Positions 26,682 to 35,719 of a DNA stretch of 53,393 bases are shown one piece after another; positions within the stretch are counted from its first letter, which is position 1, and every line of letters begins with the position of its first letter. The position numbers and the translations under genes were made by a program. Source of the stretch: a virus. The stretch lies in the IMG/VR virus record IMGVR_UViG_3300043775_001487, positions 1 to 53,393 of that record. One strand, written 5' to 3'. Below the pieces are notes generated by a model. That model saw nothing but the letters and a program-made list of their open reading frames with translations, made no database searches and had not been told where the DNA came from.

Positions 26682-27463
26682 GGCAAACGATGCTTGCAGT
26701 TGTCACCATGCCATCTTTTGTAATTCGATACATCACACTCTATACCGCAATGACTACATACCTGACGTTCTCTATTTTTTGCTCTAGTTGCCAATTTTAG
26801 CCGAGTTTCGTTAGTGTGGTTCTTTCCTTTATTCCACGGTATACTTCCTTTTTTAGAATCGGACATTTTCTTCTTAGATTCGTCTGTGTGTGCAACTCCA
26901 AACATTGGATTATTTTCACCTGATACACGTCCTTTCTTTGCTTTGGAAATTTTAGCTCTAGTTTCTTTCGATAAGATTTTCCCTTTATTTGCATCACTTA
27001 GTTTACGTCGAATCGCAGCCGATGGTACATAACCGGAATTTTTAATTGCAATTGAAAGTTTCTTGCGAGTTTCTTCCGACACCACTTTTCCGTACATTGG
27101 ATTTTTATCGCCTTTCTGTTGTTCACTAAACAGGTTCGAATAATGTTTTCTAAAACTTTCAAAAGACCTACTAGACACTTTATATCGTGGCTGCCCTGGT
27201 TTTGAAACGTATAACATACAATTAAATGCTTTACCTAATTGGAATCGATGTCTGGTAGAACTTACCATTTTAGTAAGCATGTAATGGCATATAAAATGTT
27301 CCCTAGCCGTTAATCTAACTAAATTGTCTTTTTCATTACTACCACCTAAACATTTTGGAATGATATGATGATTTTCGGTGTATCCATCTATTGATACCCG
27401 CGCTTGTGCTGCTTTGATTATTTTGAAATACGTGTTAGTATACTTATTATTGATAAATACCAT
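26678..27463 (-). CDS. HNH homing endonuclease with NUMOD3 repeats
   Basis: This 261-residue protein has an HNH nuclease at residues 25-60 (ENHHIIPKCLGGSNEKDNLV ... REHFICHYML), then four or five NUMOD3-type DNA-binding segments such as NPMYGKVVSEETRKKLS, SKETRAKISKAKKG and NPMFGVAHTDESKKKMS. It ends in a Cys/His cluster (CSHCGIECDVSNYKRWHGDNC). This is the standard layout of phage free-standing homing endonucleases. It lies between neck genes 13 and 14, which are adjacent in T4, so it invaded that junction. It has a late box (27516-27522) and AAGAGGAC before the ATG. Confidence 0.88.
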   Translation of the reverse strand: MVFINNKYTNTYFKIIKAAQARVSIDGYTENHHIIPKCLGGSNEKDNLVRLTAREHFICHYMLTKMVSSTRHRFQLGKAFNCMLYVSKPGQPRYKVSSRSFESFRKHYSNLFSEQQKGDKNPMYGKVVSEETRKKLSIAIKNSGYVPSAAIRRKLSDANKGKILSKETRAKISKAKKGRVSGENNPMFGVAHTDESKKKMSDSKKGSIPWNKGKNHTNETRLKLATRAKNRERQVCSHCGIECDVSNYKRWHGDNCKHRLP

Positions 27464-27515
27464 AGTTGATGTCCTCTTGAGGCATTGAAGTAGTTAGGAT
27501 TGCGAATTGCAATCG

Positions 27516-27522
27516 TATTTAT
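27516..27522 (-). promoter_or_regulatory. Late promoter box, minus strand, for the HNH gene
   Basis: ATAAATAC on the minus strand, 52 nt before the HNH start and divergent from gp13. Confidence 0.55.
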
Positions 27523-27552
27523 CATAAACATAACGGAGTAATACCTACTTAT

Positions 27553-28314
27553 ATGAGCAACATAGATAAACTAAAACAAGAAGTATATGATTACTGCCGA
27601 GTTATGTTGGGCGATGGCCTCATATCCGTGGAATTGGATCCAATCCATTATGAAACTGCATTAAATCGAGCACTTGCTACATTTAGACAACGCGGTGATA
27701 ATTCCGTGGAGGAAAGTTATGCTTTCTTGACCTTAACAGAAAGTCAAAACACTTACATCCTACCACAAGAAATCCAACAAGTTCGTCAAATCTTTAGACG
27801 TTCAGTTGGTTCTCGTACTGGAAATGGTACAGGTGGTACCGTATTTGAACCATTCAATATGGCTTATACGAATACTTACTTGTTAAGTTCAACTAATATG
27901 GGTGGTTTATTGACCTATGAATTGTTTGCACAATATCAAGAATTAGTTGGTAAGATGTTTGGTTCTTATATCGCATTCACCTGGAATCCACAATCTCGTA
28001 AGTTGTTTATCGAACAACGGCCACGTGGTGAGGAAGAAGTTCTGCTACATGTTTATAATACACGACCTGATAGTGCAATCATTAACGATACCTACGCTGG
28101 TCAATGGATTAAAGATTACACCCTTGCCAATTGCAAGATAATTTTGGGTCAAGCACGTGAGAAGTTTTCAACTATTGCTGGTCCACAAGGTGGTGGTACA
28201 CTCAATGGTGCCCAATTGAAAGCAGAAGGAAATGCTGAGATTGAGAAGTTGATGGTCGATTTGACTACTTCTGTTACAGGTGGTAATGGGAGCTACTCAT
28301 GGATCATTGGATAA
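27553..28314 (+). CDS. 13: Neck protein gp13
   Basis: This 253-residue protein carries gp13 hallmarks: DYCRVMLGDGLISVELDPIH, ALNRALATFRQRGDNSVEES, TYILPQEIQQVRQIFRR and, near the end, IKDYTLANCKIILGQAREKF with GGGTLNG. It forms the portal-proximal neck ring that seals the packaged head. T4 gp13 is 309 residues. ACGGAG precedes the ATG. It is separated from gp14 by the HNH gene and by strand inversion: gp13 is plus, gp14 and gp15 are minus, unlike the T4 order 13-14-15 on one strand. Confidence 0.88.
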   Translation: MSNIDKLKQEVYDYCRVMLGDGLISVELDPIHYETALNRALATFRQRGDNSVEESYAFLTLTESQNTYILPQEIQQVRQIFRRSVGSRTGNGTGGTVFEPFNMAYTNTYLLSSTNMGGLLTYELFAQYQELVGKMFGSYIAFTWNPQSRKLFIEQRPRGEEEVLLHVYNTRPDSAIINDTYAGQWIKDYTLANCKIILGQAREKFSTIAGPQGGGTLNGAQLKAEGNAEIEKLMVDLTTSVTGGNGSYSWIIG

Positions 28315-28340
28315 TTGCTTGATTTATATAAGGTTTTTAC

Positions 28341-28353
28341 CTAAAAGATAATT
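28341..28353 (+). repeat. CTAAAAGATAATT motif copy
   Basis: Intergenic copy 27 nt after the gp13 stop; see the finding on the dispersed motif. Confidence 0.7.
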
Positions 28354-28371
28354 AACCTACATTGTCTATAC

Positions 28372-28394
28372 GGCTCGTCGCTAACGCGACTCGC
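28372..28394 (+). repeat. Dispersed hairpin family, copy 2
   Basis: GGCTCG, TCGC, TAAC, GCGA, CTCGC. Inner arms TCGC and GCGA are complementary. Confidence 0.75.
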
Positions 28395-28419
28395 AAACTA
28401 ATACAAATCACACACAATA

Positions 28420-28441
28420 GCGAGCACCGCTAGGTGCGAGC
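28420..28441 (-). repeat. Dispersed hairpin family, copy 3
   Basis: Minus-strand reading GCTCG, CACC, TAGC, GGTG, CTCGC. It is oriented opposite to copy 2, 26 nt away. Confidence 0.7.
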
Positions 28442-28513
28442 TAATTTTATATACTTCTTTACATCCCTTCCAAAATGCGATATAATAACCTAATATCACA
28501 TTAGGAAATTCAC

Positions 28514-29164
28514 ATGTCAAACAAACTTGTAATCGGTATCGTTGGTAACATTGGTTCTGGTAAAGATACCATAGCGCATTACTTAACTCAATTTCACGAC
28601 TTCAATCAACTTAGTTTTGCTAGTTCACTCAAAGATGCGGTAGCCAATGTATTTGGATGGGATAGAGAACAGTTAGAAGGTCGTACCCAAGAATCCCGTG
28701 AATGGCGTGAAGAAGTAGACTCTTATTGGTCTAAAAGATTATCAATGCCAACCTTAACCCCGAGATGGGTTTTGCAACACTGGGGTACTGAGTTGGCTAG
28801 AAAGAATTTTCATGATGATATTTGGGTTGCTAGTCTTGAAAATAAGATTAACAAATCGAATACAAGTATTGTGATTAGTGATTGCCGATTTCCAAATGAG
28901 ATTCAGGCTATTCGTGATTTAGGTGGTTGGGTTATTCGAGTACAGCGTGGTGAGTTACCTGAATGGTATGCCGATGCTGAATTGGCATTAAAAGGTTCTA
29001 TCGTTGGTATTAATAGTTTACAAGCTAAGAAAATCCATGCAAGTGAATGGTCTTGGTTAGGTACTAAATACGATATACTGATCAATAATGATGGTACTGT
29101 TGATGATTTATACGACAAAGTTGCTGAATTTGTCGAGGAAAAGAGTCAAATTCGTATAGTATAA
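28514..29164 (+). CDS. 1: Deoxynucleoside monophosphate kinase gp1
   Basis: This 216-residue P-loop kinase has Walker A GNIGSGKDT (residues 11-19), a lid/LID-like region around QLEGRTQESREWREEVDSYW, RWVLQHWGTELARKNFHDDIW and VISDCRFPNEIQAI. These match T4 gp1, which phosphorylates dGMP, dTMP and hydroxymethyl-dCMP in DNA precursor synthesis. T4 gp1 has 241 residues. The gene stands alone between gp13 and gp18, with TTAGGAAA before the ATG and a terminator after it. No dCMP hydroxymethylase is in the window, so the substrate set here is unknown. Confidence 0.9.
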   Translation: MSNKLVIGIVGNIGSGKDTIAHYLTQFHDFNQLSFASSLKDAVANVFGWDREQLEGRTQESREWREEVDSYWSKRLSMPTLTPRWVLQHWGTELARKNFHDDIWVASLENKINKSNTSIVISDCRFPNEIQAIRDLGGWVIRVQRGELPEWYADAELALKGSIVGINSLQAKKIHASEWSWLGTKYDILINNDGTVDDLYDKVAEFVEEKSQIRIV

Positions 29165-29199
29165 TTATTTTCATGTTAATTCTCCATTAAAAACCCACT

Positions 29200-29224
29200 A
29201 AAAGCCAGCATCTTGCTGGCTTTT
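29200..29224 (+). terminator. Rho-independent terminator
   Basis: AAAAGCCAGC and GCTGGCTTTT around ATCTT, downstream of gp1. Confidence 0.85.
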
Positions 29225-29273
29225 GCTGTTAAAATACCACTAACTGTTTCGATACCCATTTTTGAAAACCTGC

Positions 29274-29279
29274 TAAATA
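29274..29279 (+). promoter_or_regulatory. Late promoter box for the tail operon
   Basis: GCTAAATAC lies 34 nt before the sheath ATG; TTTAGGAG serves as ribosome-binding site. Confidence 0.6.
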
Positions 29280-29313
29280 CTCCTAGTAAAACTACATTTA
29301 GGAGATTAAAAGT

Positions 29314-32300
29314 ATGGCATTACAATCACCCGGCGTAGAAGTAACGGTTATCGATGAGAGTTTTTACACACCTGCTGCACCAGGTACTACGTCGTTAATC
29401 GTTCTTGCCACAGGACAAAACAAATCAAATGCTTCGGCAACTAACACCGCAACTTATACAACAGCTGCGACTGCCGGTAAAGTATTCAAAATTACAAGCC
29501 AAAAAGAATTATCAGATTACTATGGTACTCCGTATTTCGAAGCGACTTCATCAGCAGCGGTGCATGGCGGTGAAAGAAACGAATATGGTTTACTTGCTGC
29601 TTACAGCATTTTAGAAGTTAGTAACTCTGCATTTATTATTCGTGCTGACGTTGACTTAGACCAATTAGCTGGAAAAGATACTGCACCAGGTGCATTACCG
29701 TCTGACGGTTCTTGGTGGGTTGATACTAAAACTTCGGTTTGGGGTATTCACGAATGGAATGGCAGTGCTGCTAGTGTAACTGGTGGTCAAAAATTCACAA
29801 TTAAAACACCAATCATCTTAAACGATGCAACTGCTAGCAATCTTGATGGTGGAAAACCAAAAGCGATTGGTTCAATCGGCGATTACGCACTTGTATTCGA
29901 AACAGTTAATGGTTCTGGTACGTTTGATGGTACAAAAGAAAACGCAGTACTTTGGTACAAATCTGCTGGTGGCACTTATGCAAACGGTGCTGCGGTTAAT
30001 GCAGGTGACTGGGTTGTTGTTGGCAGCCAAGAATGGACTGCTAGTTTCCCAGCTGTTAAAGGTACAGCACGTGCAATTATCGGAACATTAGCTACAAAAA
30101 CTATCTTCATCAATGATATCGAAGTAACTGTACCAGATACTTCACTTGATAATTTGGTTTCTGCTATCAATGCAGCGAATATCAAAGGCATTACTGCTAA
30201 AAATGTAAACAGTTCATTGTATTTGTACACTGATGGTGCTAACGACAGTAGCCTTGGTGATTCTTCACTAAGCAATGCAATCGTGATTGCTGCTGGTACT
30301 GCAACTGCTCAACAAATCAGTACACAATTGAATTTTACTGTTGGCACTTATTACGGTCCAGCTTTACAACAATCACCACACACAATCGTTCCTGAATGGA
30401 AATTGACTGATACTGCTACTGCTTCAGATTATCCAACTGGCAAACGTCCAAGTGGTTCGGTTTGGGTTAAAACCTCTGCAGTAAACTCTGGTGCTAGATT
30501 ACGAGTAAAACGTTACGATGCAGCAACTACTTCATGGGTAGCACACGATGCTCCGATGTATACTTCAGCTGCGGCAGCATTGTATGGTTTAGACCGCACG
30601 TTGGGTGGTATTAACATTCCAGTAAATGCACTTTTCACACAAGTAAATGCTGATGAAAATACAGGTTGGGATACAACTCCACAAACTGCTAAATTCAGAT
30701 TATGGCGTAGAGCAGCTTCTGGTAATACACTTATCACTTCACCAGTATTAACTGCAACTTCAATTGGTTCAGGTACATTCTCATTTAGTATTGCAGAAAC
30801 TGCAATCGGTGAATCTGCTATTAGACCTGCTAAAACTATTACGCTAACTGCTTCTAATACGTTCCAAGACGCGGTTGATTTAGTTGACGCAATCAACAGT
30901 GCAGGTTTTGATTATGTTCAAGCAGCATTTACTGCTGAAAACAAATTACAAATCTTCCACAAAGCGGGTGGTGATTTCAGAATTACTGATTTCACATCTT
31001 CACCAAACCATTTCATTACTAAATTATTCACACCTGTGGATTTGCAAACTGGTTTAGGTACTGCTAATTTCTATGCTTTACCAGCTGGTGATGATTATCA
31101 CTTTGTTGCATCTAACTGGCAACCATTAGCGGCTAAAAACTTTGAAGCTGCCGATGCAGAACCATTAACTGCTCCAGCTGATCAACAACTTTGGTATGAT
31201 ACAAAAATCTCTGAAGTTGATATCATGGTTCACAATGGTAAAACTTGGGTTGGTTATAGAAGTTCAACTGCTCCTTATTACGATGCAAGTAGAACTACAG
31301 TTGCACCTATCGTAGCTGCTTCAAACCCATACACAATCGATACCAAAACTGGTGATTTGTGGATTTCAACGGCTGATACAGAAAACTACCCAACTATCTA
31401 TCGTTACAACAGTAACTTAGGTGGCGGTGCTGCGGCTGAAAAATGGGAAAAAGTTGATGTAACTGATCAAGAAACTGAATCTGGTATCCTTTTTGCTGAT
31501 GCTCGTTATGGTGATTCAGGTGTGACTGGTAATACACCAGCTTCAATTGAAACTTTACTGTTAAGCAACTACTTAGATCCAGATGCTCCAGATCCAGCCC
31601 TATATCCAAAAGGTATGTTACTTTGGAACTTGCGTAGAAGTGGTGGTAACGTAAAACGTTTCCATAAAAACTACTTCACCGTAGGTGGTGATAACCCACG
31701 TTATGACAAAGATAATTCACCATTAGGTCACACATGGTTGTCAGGTGAAAGTATGGAACTTTATGACTTAGATCGTTGGGTTACTGCAAGTTTAAATCAT
31801 GAAGATGGTTCTGGTACTTTTGGTCGTAAAGCACAACGTAGCGTTGTTGTTCAAGCTCTTTCTGCTGCAATCCAAACTAGTGATGAATTGCGTGATTCAG
31901 AACGTAGAAACTTCAACTTGATGGCATGTCCAGGCTACCCAGAAGTAATGATGGAATTGGTTAACTTAAACATCGAAAGAGGTTTAACTTCATTCATCGT
32001 TGGTGACGTACCTTTAAGATTACCTGCGGATGCAACATCGTTAACTTCGTGGGCAACCAATGAAAAAACTGTGTTGAATAACGGTGATGACGGTATGGTA
32101 ACTTATGATGAATACTTATCAGTATTCTACCCAGTAGGTTATACAACTAACCGTGATGGTGCAAATGTTGTAGTTCCTTCAAGTCACATGATGTTGAAAA
32201 CTATTACCCTAAGCGATAATGTTTCTTATCCTTGGTTTGCTCCAGCTGGTACTCGTCGCGGTGGTATCACAAACGCTTCTTCAGTTGGTTATATTGATGC

Positions 32301-32757
32301 AGCTACTGGTGAATTCCAAACGGTTGCACTAAACGAAGGTCAACGTGATACGCTTTATAACGCACAAGTTAACCCAATTACATTCTTCACTGGTGTTGGT
32401 CATGTTAACTTTGGTCAAAAAACACGTGCGAAAAACGCAAGTGCATTGGATAGAATCAACGTATCTCGTTTGGTTGTTTACTTACGTACACAATTAAATC
32501 GTTTGGCTCGTCCTTATATCTTTGAACCAAATGACAGAATCACCCGTGACGAAATCAAACAAGCATGTGAAAGTTTGTTATTAGAATTGGTTGGTTTAAG
32601 AGCTATCTCTGACTACGTCGTAGTATGCGATACTTCAAACAACACACCATCACGGATCGACCGTAACGAATTATGGGTAGATATTGCGATTGTTCCAATC
32701 AAAGCAGTTGAGTTTATCTATATTCCATTACGTGTTAAAAACACAGGAGCAATCTAA
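29314..32757 (+). CDS. 18: Contractile tail sheath protein gp18
   Basis: At 1147 residues this is far longer than T4 gp18 (659). The N-terminus (MALQSPGVEVTVIDES) and the C-terminal ~330 residues carry the sheath core: WFAPAGTRRGGITNASSVGY, NPITFFTGVGHVNFGQKTR, INVSRLVVYLRTQLNRLARP and ELVGLRAISDYVVVCDTSNN. Between them lie large beta-rich insertions with several W-rich hairpins (GSWWVDTKTSVWGIHEWNG, QQLWYDTKISEVDIMVHNG, TIDTKTGDLWISTADTENY). The core polymerises around the tube and contracts at infection; the insertions should face outward. The stop overlaps the gp19 ATG by one base. Confidence 0.95.
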   Translation: MALQSPGVEVTVIDESFYTPAAPGTTSLIVLATGQNKSNASATNTATYTTAATAGKVFKITSQKELSDYYGTPYFEATSSAAVHGGERNEYGLLAAYSILEVSNSAFIIRADVDLDQLAGKDTAPGALPSDGSWWVDTKTSVWGIHEWNGSAASVTGGQKFTIKTPIILNDATASNLDGGKPKAIGSIGDYALVFETVNGSGTFDGTKENAVLWYKSAGGTYANGAAVNAGDWVVVGSQEWTASFPAVKGTARAIIGTLATKTIFINDIEVTVPDTSLDNLVSAINAANIKGITAKNVNSSLYLYTDGANDSSLGDSSLSNAIVIAAGTATAQQISTQLNFTVGTYYGPALQQSPHTIVPEWKLTDTATASDYPTGKRPSGSVWVKTSAVNSGARLRVKRYDAATTSWVAHDAPMYTSAAAALYGLDRTLGGINIPVNALFTQVNADENTGWDTTPQTAKFRLWRRAASGNTLITSPVLTATSIGSGTFSFSIAETAIGESAIRPAKTITLTASNTFQDAVDLVDAINSAGFDYVQAAFTAENKLQIFHKAGGDFRITDFTSSPNHFITKLFTPVDLQTGLGTANFYALPAGDDYHFVASNWQPLAAKNFEAADAEPLTAPADQQLWYDTKISEVDIMVHNGKTWVGYRSSTAPYYDASRTTVAPIVAASNPYTIDTKTGDLWISTADTENYPTIYRYNSNLGGGAAAEKWEKVDVTDQETESGILFADARYGDSGVTGNTPASIETLLLSNYLDPDAPDPALYPKGMLLWNLRRSGGNVKRFHKNYFTVGGDNPRYDKDNSPLGHTWLSGESMELYDLDRWVTASLNHEDGSGTFGRKAQRSVVVQALSAAIQTSDELRDSERRNFNLMACPGYPEVMMELVNLNIERGLTSFIVGDVPLRLPADATSLTSWATNEKTVLNNGDDGMVTYDEYLSVFYPVGYTTNRDGANVVVPSSHMMLKTITLSDNVSYPWFAPAGTRRGGITNASSVGYIDAATGEFQTVALNEGQRDTLYNAQVNPITFFTGVGHVNFGQKTRAKNASALDRINVSRLVVYLRTQLNRLARPYIFEPNDRITRDEIKQACESLLLELVGLRAISDYVVVCDTSNNTPSRIDRNELWVDIAIVPIKAVEFIYIPLRVKNTGAI

Positions 32758-33419
32758 TGTCAATTTCATCTTTACAGAATTTTTCGGTAAAACCGTTTTC
32801 GGGGTCTAATACAACCCTGTTGATGCCAAAACAAAAGTACCGCTTCAGAGTCAACATGCTCGGTTTCGGTATTGACTCTTCAGTTGAAGTGTCTAAACAA
32901 GTGGTTAGCGTCACACGTCCTTCATTTGATTTTGAAGAAACTGTGCTTGACGTTTACAACTCAAAAGTTTATTTGTCAGGTAAACCAACTTTCAAACCAG
33001 TTACTCTTGTAGTACGCGATGACGTTGGTGGTGTTTTACAAGCTCTTGTTGGTCAACAAGTTCAGAAACAATTTGACTTTCAAGAACAAGCGGCTGCACG
33101 AAGCGGTATCGACTACAAATTCACTACTCGTATCGAAGTATTGGATGGCGGTAACGGTGCGTATGAAGCACAAATTCTTGAAACAACCGTACTTTACGGT
33201 TGCTTCATCCAGTCAGTTGATTACGGAAGTTTAGAATACAAATCATCTGATGCAGTTGAAGTATCAATGTCCATTCGTTTTGATAATATGGAACAATGGA
33301 AAGAAGGTGATTCCGATACATCATTAACTGGTGGTATCGGTGCTGCGGTTGGAAGAAGTCTTACTTCTAATGCTTCTACTGGTGCTGGCACAGAGCTTAC
33401 ATCAGAATCACAGGGCTAA
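32757..33419 (+). CDS. 19: Tail tube protein gp19
   Basis: This 220-residue protein begins with MSISSLQNFSVKP and contains VVSVTRPSFDFEETVLDVYN, KVYLSGKPTFKPVTLVVRDD and YGCFIQSVDYGSLEYKSSDA, the beta-barrel pattern of gp19 tube subunits. The C-terminal ~40 residues are Gly/Ser/Thr-rich. It polymerises into the inner tube through which DNA passes. Translationally coupled to gp18 by the TAATG overlap. T4 gp19 has 163 residues. A strong terminator follows. Confidence 0.92.
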   Translation: MSISSLQNFSVKPFSGSNTTLLMPKQKYRFRVNMLGFGIDSSVEVSKQVVSVTRPSFDFEETVLDVYNSKVYLSGKPTFKPVTLVVRDDVGGVLQALVGQQVQKQFDFQEQAAARSGIDYKFTTRIEVLDGGNGAYEAQILETTVLYGCFIQSVDYGSLEYKSSDAVEVSMSIRFDNMEQWKEGDSDTSLTGGIGAAVGRSLTSNASTGAGTELTSESQG

Positions 33420-33445
33420 ATTTAGTTTTACTACTAGCTTTACTG

Positions 33446-33475
33446 AAAAACCCGCAATTGCGGGTTTTTCTTTTT
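33446..33475 (+). terminator. Rho-independent terminator after gp19
   Basis: AAAAACCCGCAATTGCGGGT stem followed by TTTTCTTTTTG. Confidence 0.92.
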
Positions 33476-33490
33476 GTACTAGTTGTTAGT

Positions 33491-33513
33491 GGCTCGGCAC
33501 TAACGTGCCTCGC
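33491..33513 (+). repeat. Dispersed hairpin family, copy 4
   Basis: GGCTCG, GCAC, TAAC, GTGC, CTCGC. Lies 16 nt after the gp19 terminator. Confidence 0.75.
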
Positions 33514-33528
33514 GTTCTACTGCAAATC

Positions 33529-33562
33529 AATTATCTTTTAGCCATTCTAGATAGGCTAAATA
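33529..33562 (+). promoter_or_regulatory. AATTATCTTTTAG motif plus late promoter box
   Basis: The motif at 33529-33541 is followed by AGGCTAAATA with TAAATA at 33557-33562. The next ATG is only 5 nt after the box, predicting a leaderless transcript. Confidence 0.55.
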
Positions 33563-33567
33563 TAAGT

Positions 33568-34626
33568 ATGTCAAATCCATTTACTAGATACTTATCAGAT
33601 TTTGCCAACGGATTCGTCCAAGGTATAACTCAACCAAAAGGCATTTGTGCCGATTGGAGACACGCGTCCAATTTATTTGTAGCAGATACATTTAGACTTG
33701 CGCCAAGGCATCGATTTGCCTTTTATGTTAAGTTTGAAATTGACAAACACGCGTTGGATGCGCCTGCTTTTACAAATAAAAATGCCAATGAAGTTGGTAT
33801 GTTAGTCAAATCGACTGATATGCCAAAGGTAACATTTGATACTGTTACTAAAAATCAATATAATAGAAAGAAAGTAGTTTATACTGGATATAATTACGAA
33901 CCAATAACAATCAAATTACACGATGACGCGGATGGTATTACAAATGCAATGTGGGCTCAGTATTACGGGTATTACATTGCTGATAGACATACTGGAACTG
34001 CAACACCAGCATATAGTGAGACCAAGTATGATCCACATGCAATGCCAATGCAAAACTACAGATACGGTTTAGATAATAACATAACTGTACCATTTTTTAA
34101 GTCAGTTACTATCTATTCAATGAGCCGTGGTAGATTCTTAGGTTATACCCTAATAAACCCAAGAATCAAGTATTGGGCACATGGTACCCTTGACCATGCC
34201 TCTGGTGAACATTTAGAAAGCACGATGCAATTAGAATATGAATCCGTTGTTTATTCAGGTGGTACGGTAACACAAGATACACCAAAAGGGTTTGCTACCT
34301 TACATTATGATTTAATCCCATCACCACTTTCAGTCGCAGGTGGTGGCACTAGTACTATTGGTGGGCCCGGTGGTTTACTGGCTGGTATGGAAACTATATT
34401 TGGTAATGTCGCTAGTGGAGATATCTTTACAATAGGTGGTTTAGTACGAACAGTTGGTGCTGGTTTGAATTTGGCGAGAAACGCCAATAATATTGATTTT
34501 GGTACTGCAATTCCAAATACTGCGATGCAAATGTTTGGAAATGCTGTGATAATGCCAACCCTAACAAAAACGGCAACAACTATAGCAAGACCTCGTAATT
34601 TTAACAATGATGGTACTAATTTATGA
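33568..34626 (+). CDS. Tail-tube-like protein (second tube paralogue or baseplate tube initiator)
   Basis: The start is the ATG at 33568; the open frame runs further to a GTG at 33505 but that crosses the hairpin repeat and promoter. The 352-residue product has tube-like features: FRLAPRHRFAFYVKFEID, MLVKSTDMPKVTFDTVTKNQ, KVVYTGYNYEPITIKLHDDA and ESTMQLEYESVVYSGG, which parallel gp19 and the gp48/gp54 group of T4. The C-terminal ~90 residues are Gly/Ala-rich. Its place between gp19 and the head-completion genes suggests a tail terminator, tube initiator or second tube. Which of these cannot be decided. It overlaps the next gene by ATGA. Confidence 0.65.
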   Translation: MSNPFTRYLSDFANGFVQGITQPKGICADWRHASNLFVADTFRLAPRHRFAFYVKFEIDKHALDAPAFTNKNANEVGMLVKSTDMPKVTFDTVTKNQYNRKKVVYTGYNYEPITIKLHDDADGITNAMWAQYYGYYIADRHTGTATPAYSETKYDPHAMPMQNYRYGLDNNITVPFFKSVTIYSMSRGRFLGYTLINPRIKYWAHGTLDHASGEHLESTMQLEYESVVYSGGTVTQDTPKGFATLHYDLIPSPLSVAGGGTSTIGGPGGLLAGMETIFGNVASGDIFTIGGLVRTVGAGLNLARNANNIDFGTAIPNTAMQMFGNAVIMPTLTKTATTIARPRNFNNDGTNL

Positions 34627-35276
34627 CATCTAATTTACCAACCAGTACAACTACCGATAGTGCGAATTACACTAAGGTTCTATTCAACAACTATGGTACT
34701 ACTCCATTAGAATTCGCAGCCAATGAATACGAATTTGCGATTGGCTTTTTTGAAAGCTATGGTTTTGCAGAAGATGCAGCAAGTGTTGTTGCGAATGCTT
34801 TATTAACACAAGCAAAGAAAGGCTATATCTACACGCTATCTGCGAATGGCGATTTAGTTATTACTCAAGGTAACACTCAAACCCCCATCTTTAAGATATT
34901 AGATACTTTAAAACGAGTTGCTTTATCGGTTGATAATGTAAATGCAGTAGTCGATTCTAGATTATTTCGTGGTAAAGTTTCGGTTACAAATAACTCACAA
35001 ACTGCTACTGAAGACGTTATCACCTTTACGTTTACCCTAGATCAACCAAGTGACTTATTTACCACTGACGTAATCACGGTTACTGGTGGTGAAAAAGGAT
35101 TATTTAAACAGTATACAAATAAGATTTATGCACTAGAAGTTAAATCAACTTCGCATTCACTTCAATTAAGTACCTTAGTTGGTGGTATTCTTAATAGTGA
35201 TAGAAGTCCAACTTCAACCCTAGGGTTTAAACAGGTGTATAACGCACAATACATAACCCGGAATGTGGCAGCATAA
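34623..35276 (+). CDS. Conserved T4-like virion-cluster protein
   Basis: This 217-residue protein has an N-terminal helical domain (FAANEYEFAIGFFESYGFAE, VVANALLTQAKKGYIYTL) and IFKILDTLKRVA. A beta-rich insert of about 90 residues (VSVTNNSQTATEDVITFTFT) follows, then the helical end LQLSTLVGGILNSDRSPTSTLGF. From memory, marine T4-like phages encode a shorter protein with the same order (AIxFF, a helix, then a LNxxR..TS.LG ending) beside the tail genes, so the beta part looks like an insertion. Function unknown. It is coupled at both ends by ATGA and TAATG overlaps. Confidence 0.6.
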   Translation: MTSNLPTSTTTDSANYTKVLFNNYGTTPLEFAANEYEFAIGFFESYGFAEDAASVVANALLTQAKKGYIYTLSANGDLVITQGNTQTPIFKILDTLKRVALSVDNVNAVVDSRLFRGKVSVTNNSQTATEDVITFTFTLDQPSDLFTTDVITVTGGEKGLFKQYTNKIYALEVKSTSHSLQLSTLVGGILNSDRSPTSTLGFKQVYNAQYITRNVAA

Positions 35277-35719
35277 TGGCAAGGGGACCTAAGTTCGCAC
35301 AAGGTAAATTTGAGATGAAGAACCCAGAAAAATACATTGGGACTTCTACTCCTTTAGCTCGTTCTAGCTGGGAATTTGTATTCATGAAAATGCTCGATGA
35401 ACACCAAAGTGTTCAAAACTGGGCTAGTGAAAGTATCAAAATTCCATATAGAAATCCATTTACCGGTAAACAAACCGTTTATGTTCCAGACTTTTTCGTT
35501 GTATACATAGATAAGAATGGTAAAACACATGCTGAATTGATTGAAGTAAAACCAGCCAACCAAACCTTTGTTGAACAGGTTGGTAAAGGTCAATACAACA
35601 AACAACAGTATGTTAAAAACCTAGCTAAATGGGAAGCCGCTAGAGCTTATTGTAATAACAAGAATATCACCTTTCGTGTTGTAACCGAAAATGATATCTT
35701 TCATTCAGGAAAGAAGTAA
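35276..35719 (+). CDS. 4: Head completion nuclease gp4
   Basis: This 147-residue protein has a PD-(D/E)XK nuclease core: SSWEFVFMKMLDEHQSVQNW, then YVPDFFVVYIDKNGKTHAEL and LIEVKPANQ. The Asp of VPDF and the Glu and Lys of IEVKP are the expected catalytic residues. It matches T4 gp4 (also listed as gp50), which trims or processes the head end before tail joining. It is translationally coupled to neighbours on both sides by one-base overlaps. Confidence 0.88.
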   Translation: MARGPKFAQGKFEMKNPEKYIGTSTPLARSSWEFVFMKMLDEHQSVQNWASESIKIPYRNPFTGKQTVYVPDFFVVYIDKNGKTHAELIEVKPANQTFVEQVGKGQYNKQQYVKNLAKWEAARAYCNNKNITFRVVTENDIFHSGKK

